From Amorphophallus konjac (taxonomy: Eukaryota > Streptophyta > Magnoliopsida > Alismatales > Araceae), in contig CM040121.1 in assembly GCA_022559845.1 (NCBI GenBank), forward strand, positions 512,286,566-512,350,565: a DNA stretch of 64,000 nucleotides. The letters run 5' to 3'. Under the pieces are notes generated by a model. That model was not told the DNA's origin. It made no database searches and saw only the letters and a list, made by a program, of their open reading frames with translations. A program made the translations under genes and the position numbers. The first letter of the stretch is position 1; the number at the start of each line of letters is the position of its first letter. Positions 35,901 through 46,500 of the stretch are shown here, one piece after another.

Positions 35901-37114
35901 CTAACCGTATTTCACGTGGGCAGGTGGTGCCGACGACCGGGACGATGCCCAGCCGCTCCCGCAAGGCAATCGCCAAGCGGAGGCCGATTACCAGTCAGCC
36001 ACGAGCGGGGGGACCGATTCCGGCATCTATTCCAGAGGTGAAGACCCTTGCCACGCTTGTGCAGGCAGGGAGCGTTCCCCATCTATTAGTCCCCCTTCCA
36101 CCTCTTCCGAAGCTGCCGGCCCAGATGGAGGACCCGTTCCTGAGACAAATATTCACGGGGCTCCGTGCACATCTGGAGGGGTTCCAGCCGCGAAGGAGAA
36201 GTTCATGGGTGACTACTTCGGGCCTAGCCTTACTTGAAGCCCCTCCTCTAGCCGGAGCAGCGACAGCCACACCCATGCCCCTTGGGGTGGCAGCAGCGAG
36301 TCAGGCGGAGGCAGAGGAGGCAGGGGAGCTCCAAATAACGGGAGTACCGGAGGCTTCGGCAATGGTCTCGTCCACTCCCCAGGCAGTGGCTGGTCAAGGG
36401 TCTCTGTTTGAGCTACACCGACCAGGCGGTCTGACCCTTGCCCTTCGTTCCTCTTCAGCGGCTGTGGACGCTGACTTGTGGGCAAAAGTGGACAGCACCG
36501 TGGAATTCACTCCCCCGGTCGTGCCCTCAGTCAGCCATATGTCATCAGAAGCACCAGTCCGTCAAATGCTGATCACTCTGCGGACCATGCTCCTCGCCGA
36601 CCCTCCTCTGTCGTATCGGGAGGTGCATACCATCGTGACGCAATTAACGGGGGCGCTGCAAGTGCTTGGCTGTCCGCTGGGGGAATGGTCACGGCGGGTC
36701 TTGCTATTATTGAAATACGTCAAGCGCCGCGAGTTCCTGGAGACCCAGGCTCCTGACGAACGCGCCGCCCTTGATGCTCAGGCAGACGAATATCTGCAGG
36801 CCCTAAAGGCCCGACGCGACAGTATAGAATGCCACGGAAAGGCCCTAGAGGAAGGCGAAGGCAGCGTTCGTTCCTTCAAGAACCGGATCGAGAAGCTGGA
36901 GTGCTATCTCGCTGCGGCTAAACTTGGCCTCGCCGAGGCGGAAGGGGCGGTGGCAGAGGAGAGGGAAGCTCTTGCCGTTGCCGACGTTGAAATGGCGTCC
37001 GTCGAAGCGGAGCTCGCCCGTCTTGAGGGATTGAGGGGCCGACTGCGCGATATGACGAACTTCCCTTGCGTCGGGATCCTCCCCCTCGAGGACATCTTCA
37101 GGGACATCGACTGA
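32963..37114 (+). CDS. E3 antisense gene: six-exon plant-mobile-domain-like protein with coiled coil, 5' end cut by E4
   Basis: Six exons with GT-AG borders: 32963-34130, 34243-34545, 34643-35122, 35210-35535, 35619-35834 and 35924-37114, with introns of 83-112 bp. The first three introns are phase 1, the last two phase 0. The frame has no stop in about 1227 codons. Exon 1 has PFRFGRNFGYDQHIPAY, matching the C-terminal part of plant-mobile-domain retroelement proteins, then a long helical region. Exons 2 and 3 are basic and Ala/Pro-rich, each with KSPVKxA, an Arg/Lys cluster (KRPRVK, KRRK; KRRR) and SFEEFE, so they look duplicated. Exon 6 ends in a coiled coil. The N-terminus is missing because the E4 LTR interrupts exon 1. 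It lies opposite to the E3 sense strand, past pol. Function unknown; a nuclear location is possible from the basic clusters. Confidence 0.7.
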
Positions 37115-37591
37115 GCGTTACATCCCTTAATTTCTCTTTCTTTTTTTTGAATGTAACACAGGGGTATGCCCCGCAGCACATGTAGTTTGATCCTCTTTTG
37201 AATAGAGCAAAGCATTTATGACTTCACACGTTCCTGGTGTATGCATTTATCCCGGAGGGAGCTTTCGCACCCCTCTTTCTCTTCCGTGCATATTGTTTTC
37301 TCCTTCCTCTTCCCTCGCTCTTGTATCTTTCCCCCCTTTTCGTGTAGGGGCCCATTGGCAGGGTATGAGTCTTTGCGGGGATTCACTTTGGAAGGACCAG
37401 GCAGGGACCCATGTCAGGGTACAGGAGAGTGCTCGCCTTCCCAGGGGGAGGACGAGGGGACCACTCCACCATACCGAACGGGCAACTCCCTGGTTTTGCC
37501 GCAATATTGGAAGCGCGTGCTGGTCTCGAGCGAGGGGTACTTGGCCAGAGACCCCTTTTGCCGTTCAGAGGTGGCGGATAGAAAGGTCCGT
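37115..37591. other. 3' flank of the E3 antisense gene
   Basis: No gene recognised. T-rich tracts lie just after the stop (37127-37149), and pyrimidine-rich sequence at 37260-37340 leads into the 76-bp array. Confidence 0.5.
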
Positions 37592-38200
37592 TTAGTCAGT
37601 GACTTAGACGGGAGGTCTGATCCAAAGGGGTGCTCGCCCCCCGGGGAGGATGGAGAGAAGAGTTCGTCTAGTCAATGACCCGGACGTGAGGTCCGAGCCA
37701 AAGGGGTACTCTCCGCCCGGGGAGGACGGAGAGAAGAGTTTGTCTAGTCAATGACCCGGACGTGAGGTCCGAGCCAAAGGGGTACTCACCGCCCGGGAAG
37801 GACGGAGAGAGGAGTTTGTCTAGTCAATGACCCGGACGTGAGGTCCGAGCCAAAGGGGTACTCACCGCCCGGGAAGGACGGAGAGAAGAGTTTGTTTAGT
37901 CAATGACCCGGACGTGAGGTCCGAGCCAAAGGGGTACTCTCCGCCCGGGGAGGACGGAGAGAAGAGTTTGTCTAGTCAATGACCCGGACGTGAGGTCCGA
38001 GCCAAAGGGGTACTCACCGCCGGGAAGGACGGAGAGAGGAGTTTGTCTAGTCAATGACCCGGACGTGAGGTCCGAGCCAAAGGGGTACTCACCGCCCGGG
38101 AAGGACGGAGAGAAGAGTTTGTCTAGTCAATGACCCGGACGTGAGGTCCGAGCCAAAGGAGTACTCACCGCCCGGGAAGGACGGAGAGAAGAGTTTGTTT
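37592..38200. repeat. 76-bp tandem repeat, about eight copies
   Basis: Each unit reads AGTCAATGACCCGGACGTGA, then GGTCCGAGCCAAAGGGGTAC and a GGACGGAGAGAAGAGTTTGT end. AGTCA landmarks lie at 37594, 37670, 37746, 37822, 37898, 37974, 38049 and 38125. All steps are 76 bp except one of 75. The first copy is the most diverged. It lies between the ends of the E3 antisense gene and E3 pol, which converge on it. Confidence 0.95.
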
Positions 38201-38236
38201 CTTTCTTTTTAAATCAATTTTGGTACCCCCGCTGAT

Positions 38237-38520
38237 GCGGGGGGGGGGGGGGGTAACTGGAAATGGGGGGCGTCCCCCTTTCTGGCTTCTCTTTTTTTTT
38301 TCTTCTTTTTTTTTCTCTTTTTTTTTTCTCTTTTTTTTTCTTCCTTTTTTTTTCTCTTCCTTTTTTTTGCTTCTTCCTTCTTTCTCTTTCCATTTTTTTC
38401 TTCTTTTTTTTTTTTGCTTCTTCTCTCTTCCTCTTTCCATTTTTTTTGCTTCTTCTTTTTTGTCTTTCTCTCTTTTTTTTGCTTCTTCTTTCTTTCTCTT
38501 TCTATTCCTTTCTTCCCTTT
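38237..38520. repeat. G-run followed by a 240-bp polypyrimidine tract
   Basis: A run of about 14 G near 38239-38252 precedes a nearly pure T/C stretch with TTCTTC, TTTGCTTCTTC and CTTTTTTTTT blocks (38282-38520). On the E3 sense strand it is nearly pure purine and lies right after pol. Confidence 0.9.
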
Positions 38521-38601
38521 TTCGGGAACCCGGCTGGTGGCCAAATCATTCGGACATTAATCACGCAAATCCGCCCCAAAATGGGGCGAAGAGTAATATT
38601 A

Positions 38602-41600
38602 TTACCTGAATGGGGGTGCTGGGGCGTGGTACAACCTCAAGTGCCTTCCATTAAGAGGCGGGAATTGAACCTCCCCGCGGTGGTTGACAATTACATAGGC
38701 TCCGCCTTCGTAGACTTTCTGGACTACGTAGGGTCCGAGCCAGTTCTCGTTTAGCTTACCTTTGGGGTTGGCCGCCATGAGATCTCTTCTCTTGACCATG
38801 ACAAGGTCACCCTTCTTGAATTCGCGTTCCTTGACGAGCTTGTCAAAGGCGCGTGCAATCCGGGCCTGATAGACCTGGATATTCTGTTGGGCTTGAAGCC
38901 GCTTTCCTTCCAGACTGGAGAGTTCATCGAGCCTTCGCTCGGTGTTGGTCTGCCCTTCGGGGACAAGCCCATGCTGAATGGCGACCCTGAGGGATGGTAT
39001 CTCCAGTTCGACGGGGATGATTGCTTCCGAGCCATATACAAGAGAGAAGGGCGAGCAGCCCGTTGGGGTCTTGTATACGGTTCGGTACGCCCAAAGCGCT
39101 TCATACATTCTTTCTTCCCAGTCCCTTTTGTTAGAGCTAACAGTCTTGGCCAGGAGAGTGCAAAGTGTCTTATTGAAAGCTTCGGCAAGCCCATTGGCTT
39201 GTGGATTGTAAGGAGTCGATGTCCTCCAGTCAATTTTGTATTTTTCTGCTAGCCGGTAAACTTTCTGGTTGCGGAAGTGGCTGCCGTTGTCCGACACAAT
39301 CCAGTCGGGCACGCCGAACCGGAATATAATATTGCGGAGGACAAACCTGGCCACGACTTCTCCGGTGACCTCTCGTAAGGCAATGGCCTCGGCCCAGTGG
39401 GAGAAGTAGTCGGTAGCCGCCAGAATGTATTTGCCGCCTGTGGAAGATGCGGGTAAGGGGCCCACGACGTCCGTCCCCCATTGGGCGAACGGCCAACTGG
39501 GCGCTGTTGGGTGTAATGGTGCCGGAGGTCTCCTGGGTATAGTGGCCTGCTCCTGGCATCTCTGACACGACTTAGCATACTCGCAACAGTCGTTGAACAT
39601 TGCAGGCCAATAATAGCCAAGTTTCTTGATTTCAATTTTCATTTTCGGTCCCGCCTGGTGCGCGCCAGCTATGCCGGCATGGACCTCCTTCATAACCCTC
39701 CAAGCTTCTTCGGTGGACAAACATCGGAGGAGCAGCTTCCTTCTGGCGTCTGCCACAATTCGGAATAATATTCCGCTTCGGAGCTCGTAAGAATCCTTGG
39801 TTCTGACTAGCTTGATCTTTTCTTCTCTTCGGTCAGGCAATCGCTGGTGTTTGAACCACTGCACCAAGGGGGCTCTCCAGTCGGGCAGGCTGACGGCTTC
39901 CACTGTAGTGACCTCTAGGTCTTCTTCTTCTGACTCCTCTGCCATCATGCTGGGTACCTGGCGTTGGTTTATTACTTGGATATGGAGAGATCCATCTGGA
40001 GGCACTGCCAGTGAGCTTGCCAATTTTGCCAATGCGTCGGCTTGTGCGTTCTCCCCTCTGGCGACATGGCCTATCTCGAGGAGGTAAAACCGCTCCATGA
40101 GCCCTTTTGCTTTAGTGTGATACGGGAGCAGCTCAGGTTTTCGGACATCAAATTGCCCCTGGACTTGCTTGACGACCAACAGCGAGTCGCCGAACACCTG
40201 GAGCATTTTGATCTCCATTTGAAGGGCGACCTGGAGACCGATGATTAGAGCTTCATATTCTGCTTCATTATTGGTGCAGGGTTTGCTAATGCAGCAGGAG
40301 GTGTACATCACTTCTCCATCTGGCGATTTGAGGACGATGCCAGCTCCGGCACGCACCTTGCCATGCCCAGACGGGGTCGCTTCTGTTCTCGAGGCCCCGT
40401 CGAAGTATAACTGCCAGACGGCTTGTTGCCCTTGATCCACCTCTAGTGTTTCGTCTTCGGGTAGCTCTGTGGCCAACGGAGAGTCTTCGGGCACAGGGTG
40501 TGCTGCGAAGAAGTCCGCGACGGCTTGCCCCTTAACGGCCTTCTGTGGCACGTAAGTGATGTCAAATTCCATGAGCAGCACGGCCCACTTGCCAAGGCGC
40601 CCCTTCGGGACTGGCTGGAGGAGAATGTGCTTGATGGGGTCGGCCCTGGATATCAGGCTGACTTCATGGGACAACATATAGTGCCTCATCTTCTTGACCG
40701 CGAAGACCAAGGCAAGGCAGATTTTCTCAATCGGGGTGTACTTAGCCTCTGCGCCCACCAACCTTCGACTGAGATAGTAAAGAGCTTGTTCTTTTCCCTC
40801 ATCATTGTTCTGGGCGAGCATTGCCCCCAGTGAGTACTCGGTGGCCGCTATGTAGAGAATAAGCGGTCTACCTTTGACAGGTGCCCCCAGGACGGGTGGG
40901 GTCTTCAGGTACTCCTTTAGCTGGTCGAACGTGTGCTGGCATTCGTGACCCCAGCTGAAGGGTGCATTCTTCATCATCAGTCTGTGGAAGGGTTGGCAAC
41001 GCCCTGACAGGTTGGAGATGAACCTGCGGATGTAAGCTAAACGCCCCTGTAGGGACCTCAGCTCCCCCAGACTCTTCGGAGGAGGCAGCTCCTGGATGGC
41101 TTTTATCTTCAGGGGGTCGATCTCGATCCCTCTGTGCCGGACAATAAAGCCGAGGAATTTCCCGCTGGACACGCCAAAGGCGCACTTCATGGGATTCATT
41201 TTCAGCCCGTACTGTCGGAGCCTTTGGAAGACGGCCCTGAGGTCGCTCAGGTGCTCGTCTCTTTTCTTCGTCTTGACGACCAGATCATCGATGTAGCACT
41301 CGACCTTGCCGTATAGCAGCTCGTCGAAGATCTTGGTCATCGCCCGCTGATATGTGGCACCGGCATTCTTGAGGCCGAAGGGCATCCTCTTGTAGTGAAA
41401 TACCCCTTTGGGTGACCGGAAAGCCGTATGGACCCGGTCGTGGTCGGCTATCCAGATTTGGTTATAGCCGGACGACCCATCCATAAAGGACAGGGCCTCG
41501 TGGCCGGTGGTTGCATCAATCATCACTTCGGTGATAGGCACCGGGAAGTCATCTTTCGGGCAGGCTCTATTCAGGTCGCGGAAGTCCACGCAAATCCTGA

Positions 41601-41706
41601 TCTGTCCATTCTTCTTTTTCACCGGTACAATATTGGCCAGCCATGTGGTGTATTGATTTTCTGCCACGAAGCCGACGTTTATGAGCTTGTCGACCTCTTT
41701 GCAGAT
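38602..41706 (-). CDS. E3 Tat-type pol: RT, dual RNase H, integrase
   Basis: Open from directly after a TAG at 41707-41709 to the stop at 38602-38604; the first ATG is at 41667. Order on the minus strand: RT (VPVKKKNGQIRICVDFRDLN, SGYNQIWIA, MPFGLKNAGATYQRAM, YIDD), connection and RNase H (YIAATEYSLGAMLAQ), archaeal-type RNase H (LYFDGASRTEA, NNEAEYEALIIGLQ, VFGDSLLVVKQ, QADALAKLA), zinc finger (CQRCQ), integrase core (GTDVVGPL, VSDNGSHF, GLAEAFNKTL) and the end NENWLGPYVVQKVYEGGAY. All catalytic motifs look intact. It is in the same frame as the upstream gag and linker segments, so one polyprotein of about 3240 codons is broken only by two UAG codons. The dual RNase H places it in the Tat/Ogre lineage. 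Confidence 0.88.
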   Translation of the reverse strand: MCKEVDKLINVGFVAENQYTTWLANIVPVKKKNGQIRICVDFRDLNRACPKDDFPVPITEVMIDATTGHEALSFMDGSSGYNQIWIADHDRVHTAFRSPKGVFHYKRMPFGLKNAGATYQRAMTKIFDELLYGKVECYIDDLVVKTKKRDEHLSDLRAVFQRLRQYGLKMNPMKCAFGVSSGKFLGFIVRHRGIEIDPLKIKAIQELPPPKSLGELRSLQGRLAYIRRFISNLSGRCQPFHRLMMKNAPFSWGHECQHTFDQLKEYLKTPPVLGAPVKGRPLILYIAATEYSLGAMLAQNNDEGKEQALYYLSRRLVGAEAKYTPIEKICLALVFAVKKMRHYMLSHEVSLISRADPIKHILLQPVPKGRLGKWAVLLMEFDITYVPQKAVKGQAVADFFAAHPVPEDSPLATELPEDETLEVDQGQQAVWQLYFDGASRTEATPSGHGKVRAGAGIVLKSPDGEVMYTSCCISKPCTNNEAEYEALIIGLQVALQMEIKMLQVFGDSLLVVKQVQGQFDVRKPELLPYHTKAKGLMERFYLLEIGHVARGENAQADALAKLASSLAVPPDGSLHIQVINQRQVPSMMAEESEEEDLEVTTVEAVSLPDWRAPLVQWFKHQRLPDRREEKIKLVRTKDSYELRSGILFRIVADARRKLLLRCLSTEEAWRVMKEVHAGIAGAHQAGPKMKIEIKKLGYYWPAMFNDCCEYAKSCQRCQEQATIPRRPPAPLHPTAPSWPFAQWGTDVVGPLPASSTGGKYILAATDYFSHWAEAIALREVTGEVVARFVLRNIIFRFGVPDWIVSDNGSHFRNQKVYRLAEKYKIDWRTSTPYNPQANGLAEAFNKTLCTLLAKTVSSNKRDWEERMYEALWAYRTVYKTPTGCSPFSLVYGSEAIIPVELEIPSLRVAIQHGLVPEGQTNTERRLDELSSLEGKRLQAQQNIQVYQARIARAFDKLVKEREFKKGDLVMVKRRDLMAANPKGKLNENWLGPYVVQKVYEGGAYVIVNHRGEVQFPPLNGRHLRLYHAPAPPFR

Positions 41707-43596
41707 CTAGCTGGTTAACTCCGGCCTCATGCGCCGGGGAGGTTGCTTCACTGGTTCCATTTTGGGATCAATAGACAGGATGTGTTGAGTCACCTCGGGG
41801 CTCAGTCCGGGCATTTCTTCATAGTTCCAGGCAAAGCAATCCCGGAATTCTTGCAGCAACTTTGTGTATTGTTCTCTTTCCTGTAGAGGCATGAGAGCAC
41901 TCAGAAAAGTCGGCCTGGGATTGTCTTCTGTGCCGAGGTTGATTTCAACCAATTCGTCGACTGTGGCCTGGCCGCCATTTTCAATTTCCGGCGGGGCTGG
42001 CGGCAAATCCACGAAGTCTTGGTCTCCATTGTCTTCGGGCTCGAGGACGTCATCTCCCTCCCCTTGTTCATCATGACTGGGCATAGAGGTTGCATTTGCC
42101 TCGCAGTCCCCCAGGGTCGTAGCCGTCGGGTACGTGAGGTCCGCTGGCTCAGAGGGACATAGGTCCATCTCGGGCTCCTCCGTGTATTCATCATAGACAG
42201 CTCCTGCGGGAGCCGGGGTAGCCGCATCTTCGGGCGCCTGGTGTTGGATGGACACAGTGTAGGCTCCCGTCCTGGGGTTGTCCGCCACATGGGGGCGTGG
42301 TGGGGCTACCACGTAGTCCCCCATTCTGAGCTCGTCCCTGTCAATGAGGCTTTGAGCAATGTCTTTGAAGACATAGCAGTCTTCAATGGCGTGACCCAGC
42401 ATCTGATGGTAAGGGTAAAATAGTGGGTCCCCACTCCTTCTGGTGTCTTGTGGCCTCTTGGGCCGTGGGAGGGAGACCTTACCGTAATGACAGGCCCAGT
42501 CGAAGATGCCCCGGGTCTTCTCTCTCGGGAAAGAGTAGGGTTTCTGCAGCTTCTCTTGGAGTGTTAGCCCTTGCCTGGTTGGCTGCTCCGTCAGCAAGCT
42601 CGCCATGTCTCTCATCTCCCGCCTTGACAAAGCGGGGGCGTTGGGACTGGTGCCTCGGGGAAGAGGCATCCAGCCACCCCATGGGGGAAGAGATCCTTGG
42701 ATCAGGTCGGCGACTAGCGAGGTTAACTCGGCCAGTCGTGCTTTTAGCATCTCGATCTCCCGTTGCTGCCTATGGTACAAGGCGTACATGACGGGGTCGT
42801 ATCGAGGGGAACTCGGGGCATGGCCCATGCTACTGCTCCTTGCTTCGCCGGCCGGCCGGGGTGGAGGCGCCTCGCTGGCGTGCCCTCTCGAGGTCGACAC
42901 TTCGGAAAAGGAGGGGGTCTTCTCCATATAGCGGCGGCTGGGAGGCTTCCACAGGAATACTTCTTCGTCTTGTGCCTCTTCGGCCGAGGCCCCGGGACAT
43001 GTGTCTCGGTGGGTTTCCAGCGAATCTGCAGCTTCTGCGGGGTCGTCGCCGGGCCATGCTGAGACCGATATGACATCAGTCTCGTAGTAATCTTCCAGTG
43101 AAAAGCCCAGACCGGGGTGCTTGGTGATTTTCAGCAACCGTCGATCCAGGTTTGGTGGGTTCCACATTCTTTCAAACATTTCCTTCCGGCTGGAGGGCTG
43201 GTAGGGAGGAATCTTCAGCTTTCTGACCATTCTGGCTGCCTGGTCAGTCATGTGGGGAAGTCCCGTGATGGGGACGTACGGGTCATGCAACTCGTCAGGG
43301 AACCGGCAATCATCGTCTTCCCTGACCGGCTTTTCCCCGGCCACATAGAAAATAGTGGGCGGCCCCTCAGAGTTAGGCACCTCGAAGGTTTTCAGTCGTT
43401 CAGCTGCTTGGGATTCTATCTCTGCTATCGGCTTGACGATCCCTGGCGGGACCCTGACATCTTCTAGCAGGTCTTCGAGGCAGGGTGCCCCCGGTGTGGG
43501 GTAGATGGCGAGAGGGGCTGCCCTGAATACCCCTTCTTCTTGTGCAATAAATGGTACATGCGGGGGAGCTACATAGCCTGGGGGCGGCGGAGGAAA
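41707..43596 (-). CDS. E3 protease-RT linker segment with a second gag-knuckle-like module
   Basis: This frame runs from the codon after the UAG at 43597-43599 to the UAG at 41707-41709 with no other stop. It carries PYSFPREKTRGIFDWACHYG, VSLPRPKRP and HQMLGHAIEDCYVFKDIAQS. These parallel the end of gag (SFSRDKSKLLFEWATSYNK, ITLPEPKRP, HRVLGHTLEDCYVFKDVIES). The CLYH of gag is YPYH here, so a zinc ligand is lost. The C-terminal part is the usual Tat linker (FRDCFAWNYEEMPGLSPEV, then HILSIDPKMEPVKQ). The UAG at its end stands where a Gln codon is likely (PELTS-stop-ICKEVDKLI). An internal ATG at 43380 could start a separate product, but a fusion is more likely. Confidence 0.7.
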   Translation of the reverse strand, partial: FPPPPPGYVAPPHVPFIAQEEGVFRAAPLAIYPTPGAPCLEDLLEDVRVPPGIVKPIAEIESQAAERLKTFEVPNSEGPPTIFYVAGEKPVREDDDCRFPDELHDPYVPITGLPHMTDQAARMVRKLKIPPYQPSSRKEMFERMWNPPNLDRRLLKITKHPGLGFSLEDYYETDVISVSAWPGDDPAEAADSLETHRDTCPGASAEEAQDEEVFLWKPPSRRYMEKTPSFSEVSTSRGHASEAPPPRPAGEARSSSMGHAPSSPRYDPVMYALYHRQQREIEMLKARLAELTSLVADLIQGSLPPWGGWMPLPRGTSPNAPALSRREMRDMASLLTEQPTRQGLTLQEKLQKPYSFPREKTRGIFDWACHYGKVSLPRPKRPQDTRRSGDPLFYPYHQMLGHAIEDCYVFKDIAQSLIDRDELRMGDYVVAPPRPHVADNPRTGAYTVSIQHQAPEDAATPAPAGAVYDEYTEEPEMDLCPSEPADLTYPTATTLGDCEANATSMPSHDEQGEGDDVLEPEDNGDQDFVDLPPAPPEIENGGQATVDELVEINLGTEDNPRPTFLSALMPLQEREQYTKLLQEFRDCFAWNYEEMPGLSPEVTQHILSIDPKMEPVKQPPRRMRPELTS

Positions 43597-46500
43597 CTAG
43601 CCCCCTGATTCCATTTTCTTCTTGCCCTTGTTTTGGATGACTTGAGGAGCTTGCTTCGCCTTCTCCAAGTACAGATTAGCATCTGACAAGTGACACTCGA
43701 ACACCTCGAACGGGTGGAGGTCGACGAAGATTCTGACTTCCTTCCCCTCACAGGGGTACTTGATGCATTGATGCAGGGTGGAGGGCACCACTCTGTTCTG
43801 GTGTAGCCAAGGCCGGCCAAGCAACGCCTTGTAGGAAGTGTTGGAGTTGATGACGTGGAACTGGACCTTGGTGGTGAAGTCATCAAAGGTCAAGTTGAAC
43901 TCTGCGACCCCCATAGGAACTTCACATTTCTGGTTAAAGCCGACAATCTTGACATTTTTAACTTCGACCAGATGTACGTCAAAGTAGTGCTTCTGGTATA
44001 CCCGGTACGGGAGTATATTCACCGCTGCCCCTGGGTCGATCAAGACCCTGTTGATAGGCTGGCCGTTCAGCTGCCCTTTCATGTAGAGGGGCCTGTTATG
44101 GCTGCAAGTCGGTAGGAGCATGTCATCTTCTGTGAAAGCCACTGCTACTTCAGGTGGTATTTCTGCCAAACAGGCTTCAAGGTGTGCTGGCGTCTGGAGT
44201 GCGGTGATGATGGCTTGCCGTGTTTCTTCATTCAAGGACAGCATTTCCCACACCGTGAACCGGGTCGGGATTTTCTTGAGATGTCTGACTATCCGCTCGG
44301 CCGCCCGTACCTTGAGCAGTTTCATCTCTTCGGGCTTGCTGCGCCTGCCTTCATCCTGGAATTGGGATGCCGGATCAGGGGATGCCTGTTTTGTGGGTTC
44401 TGCTACAGCTTGTTGAGCCGGCGGGGTCGGTCGAGCCTCTTCCGCTGCCCGCATGAATTCGGCGAGGTTTGGGGTGCCGCTGAATTCTTCCTCTGGCTGG
44501 ACAGGAGTTGCCGCTGGTAAAGCTTGGGGAATGCTTGCTTCACTGGTCGCAACGGACCCCTGGGGGTGCACCCGCCTTCCTGCTCGGGCGGACAGGAACT
44601 CGGCGAATGACGGGGTGCTTTGACTCTTGGTGCCTCCGGGGTAGAGGTCTGATGGAGGAGGGATCTCGGTGCCTCGGACCTCGGGCTCGGGAACCTGGTA
44701 TGGTCGTTCCCCCCTGTGCATGATGTTGAGGTTGTCCTGAGGAGGGCGCCCCCATTTCCTTCCGGACCTGGTGGCGTGTTGGGAGGTGGACGCCTCAGCT
44801 TGATTCACCTCTGCCGGCTCATGGGGTGGCTCTCCTTCTTTCTCTTCCAGGGAGAGAGCGGTGTCGAACAGCGCCGAGAGGGTATTGCAGGCGAAGACGA
44901 CCTCCTTCTTCTTCTTGCCCCTGGGTCTTCTCTTCTTCTTCTTCTTGCCTGCTGCAGCGGGTGGCTGCTCTTGAGGAGGTTCACCCCACAGGGGAGGCTC
45001 TTTGTCTGCGTCAGCTTCTGTTCCCGGAGCCAGCTCGAGTGATTCGAACTCCGTCCAGGGGACATACTCCTTCAGCTCCACAGGCTGGATTTCGGACTGT
45101 TCATAATCTTCGAGCCCATCAACAATAGCCTGGAGTCTTTCAACCGCCGGGCTAGTCTTCTTGTGCATCCGCAGCGGGGCAGAGCTCTTCTTGTTGTGAG
45201 TGGGCCGCCTCATGACCAGCCGGGGGGGCGTGTCGTGGCAAACAGGGTTTATCGGGAGCGGTGCAGGCAGGGGCGCTGCTACCCTCGAGTGAATTCCTGG
45301 GGTAGGTCGAGAGGCACGCGCCTTTCTGGTTTTTCCGGGTGCAGTCTGCCACCCTTCTTGGTCTTGAGCTGGGGCCATGATAAAGGTTTCATAAGTGGCA
45401 CGGGCACAGGCCTTCGCCCATTCCTCTGGCAGCTCCTGATATAGCGAGATCATACTGACGGAGGAGGCTATACTGGGCAGCTCGTGTGGCTGCGGGGGGT
45501 CTACTTTATGCTCCCCCATGTCCAGCTCCCCGTCCCTGATTAAGGACTCAATAACATCCTTGAAGACGTAGCAATCTTCAAGAGTATGCCCGAGCACCCG
45601 GTGGTACAGACAGAAGCGCGGGTCATCTTTCTTCTTTGAGTCGCCAGGCCTTTTCGGCTCTGGCAATGTGATCTTATTGTAGCTGGTTGCCCACTCAAAC
45701 AGGAGCTTGGACTTGTCCCGGGAGAAGGAATACAACTTGTTTCTCATCTTCTCTCTTAGTGAGGGGCCTTCTCGCCGTTCTGTGGTTCTGGGCGGCGGAG
45801 GGTTAGCTGCTCCCTTGGCTTTCTCCTTCTGCTTTTCGAAAGCCTGGAAGTCTAGTGCATGCACCTCCGGGGGAGCCGGCTTCTTCTCCGCCTGCCTGGC
45901 CCTCTGGCTTGACATGGCTGGGGTGGAGGAGTATCGGGCCAAGAATGCCTCGATCTCCGCTACCACATTGTTTAGACGGTCAAATGTCTTGACCTCAGTG
46001 CCGATCATCCTTTCTAGGATTTCTTTCTTTAAGTTTTGCATGCAGATCTGAACTGCGTCCTCCTGATGCGGGGGGCGTTTGCACCTCATACTAAGGTTCC
46101 TCCATCTTTTGATGTAGTCGAGGGCCGACTCATCATTCTTTTGCCTTGTGGCGTAGAGTTCAGCCATGGTAACTTCTCTCTCGGCCACGTAGAATCTTTC
46201 TTTGAACTTCTTCTGCATGTCGGGCCAATCGGCCACGGACCCGGGCGGCAAGCCGGAGTACCATTCAAAGGCAAGCCCGGTGAGTGTTGAGCCGAAGAAC
46301 TTCAGGAGGTAGGCTTCATCAGCAGCCAAGTCTCCCATGACGTTCACATAATAGGCAATATGTTCTCTGGGAGATCCTTGCCCATTGAACTTTTCAAATT
46401 TCGGCAGCTTGGTGACGCCAGCCGGCAACTTCCTGGCAGCATAATGAGCCGGGTAGGGTACTCGGTAGACGTCGAAAGGCGTCCGATCCCCATCGCCCCT

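Noticed and set aside
37592..38200. CRISPR-like array
   Set aside because: The 76-bp units are head-to-tail copies without distinct spacers, in a plant retrotransposon.
38165..38544. Lys-rich minus-strand frames
   Set aside because: Simple translation of the purine tract with no start or domain support.
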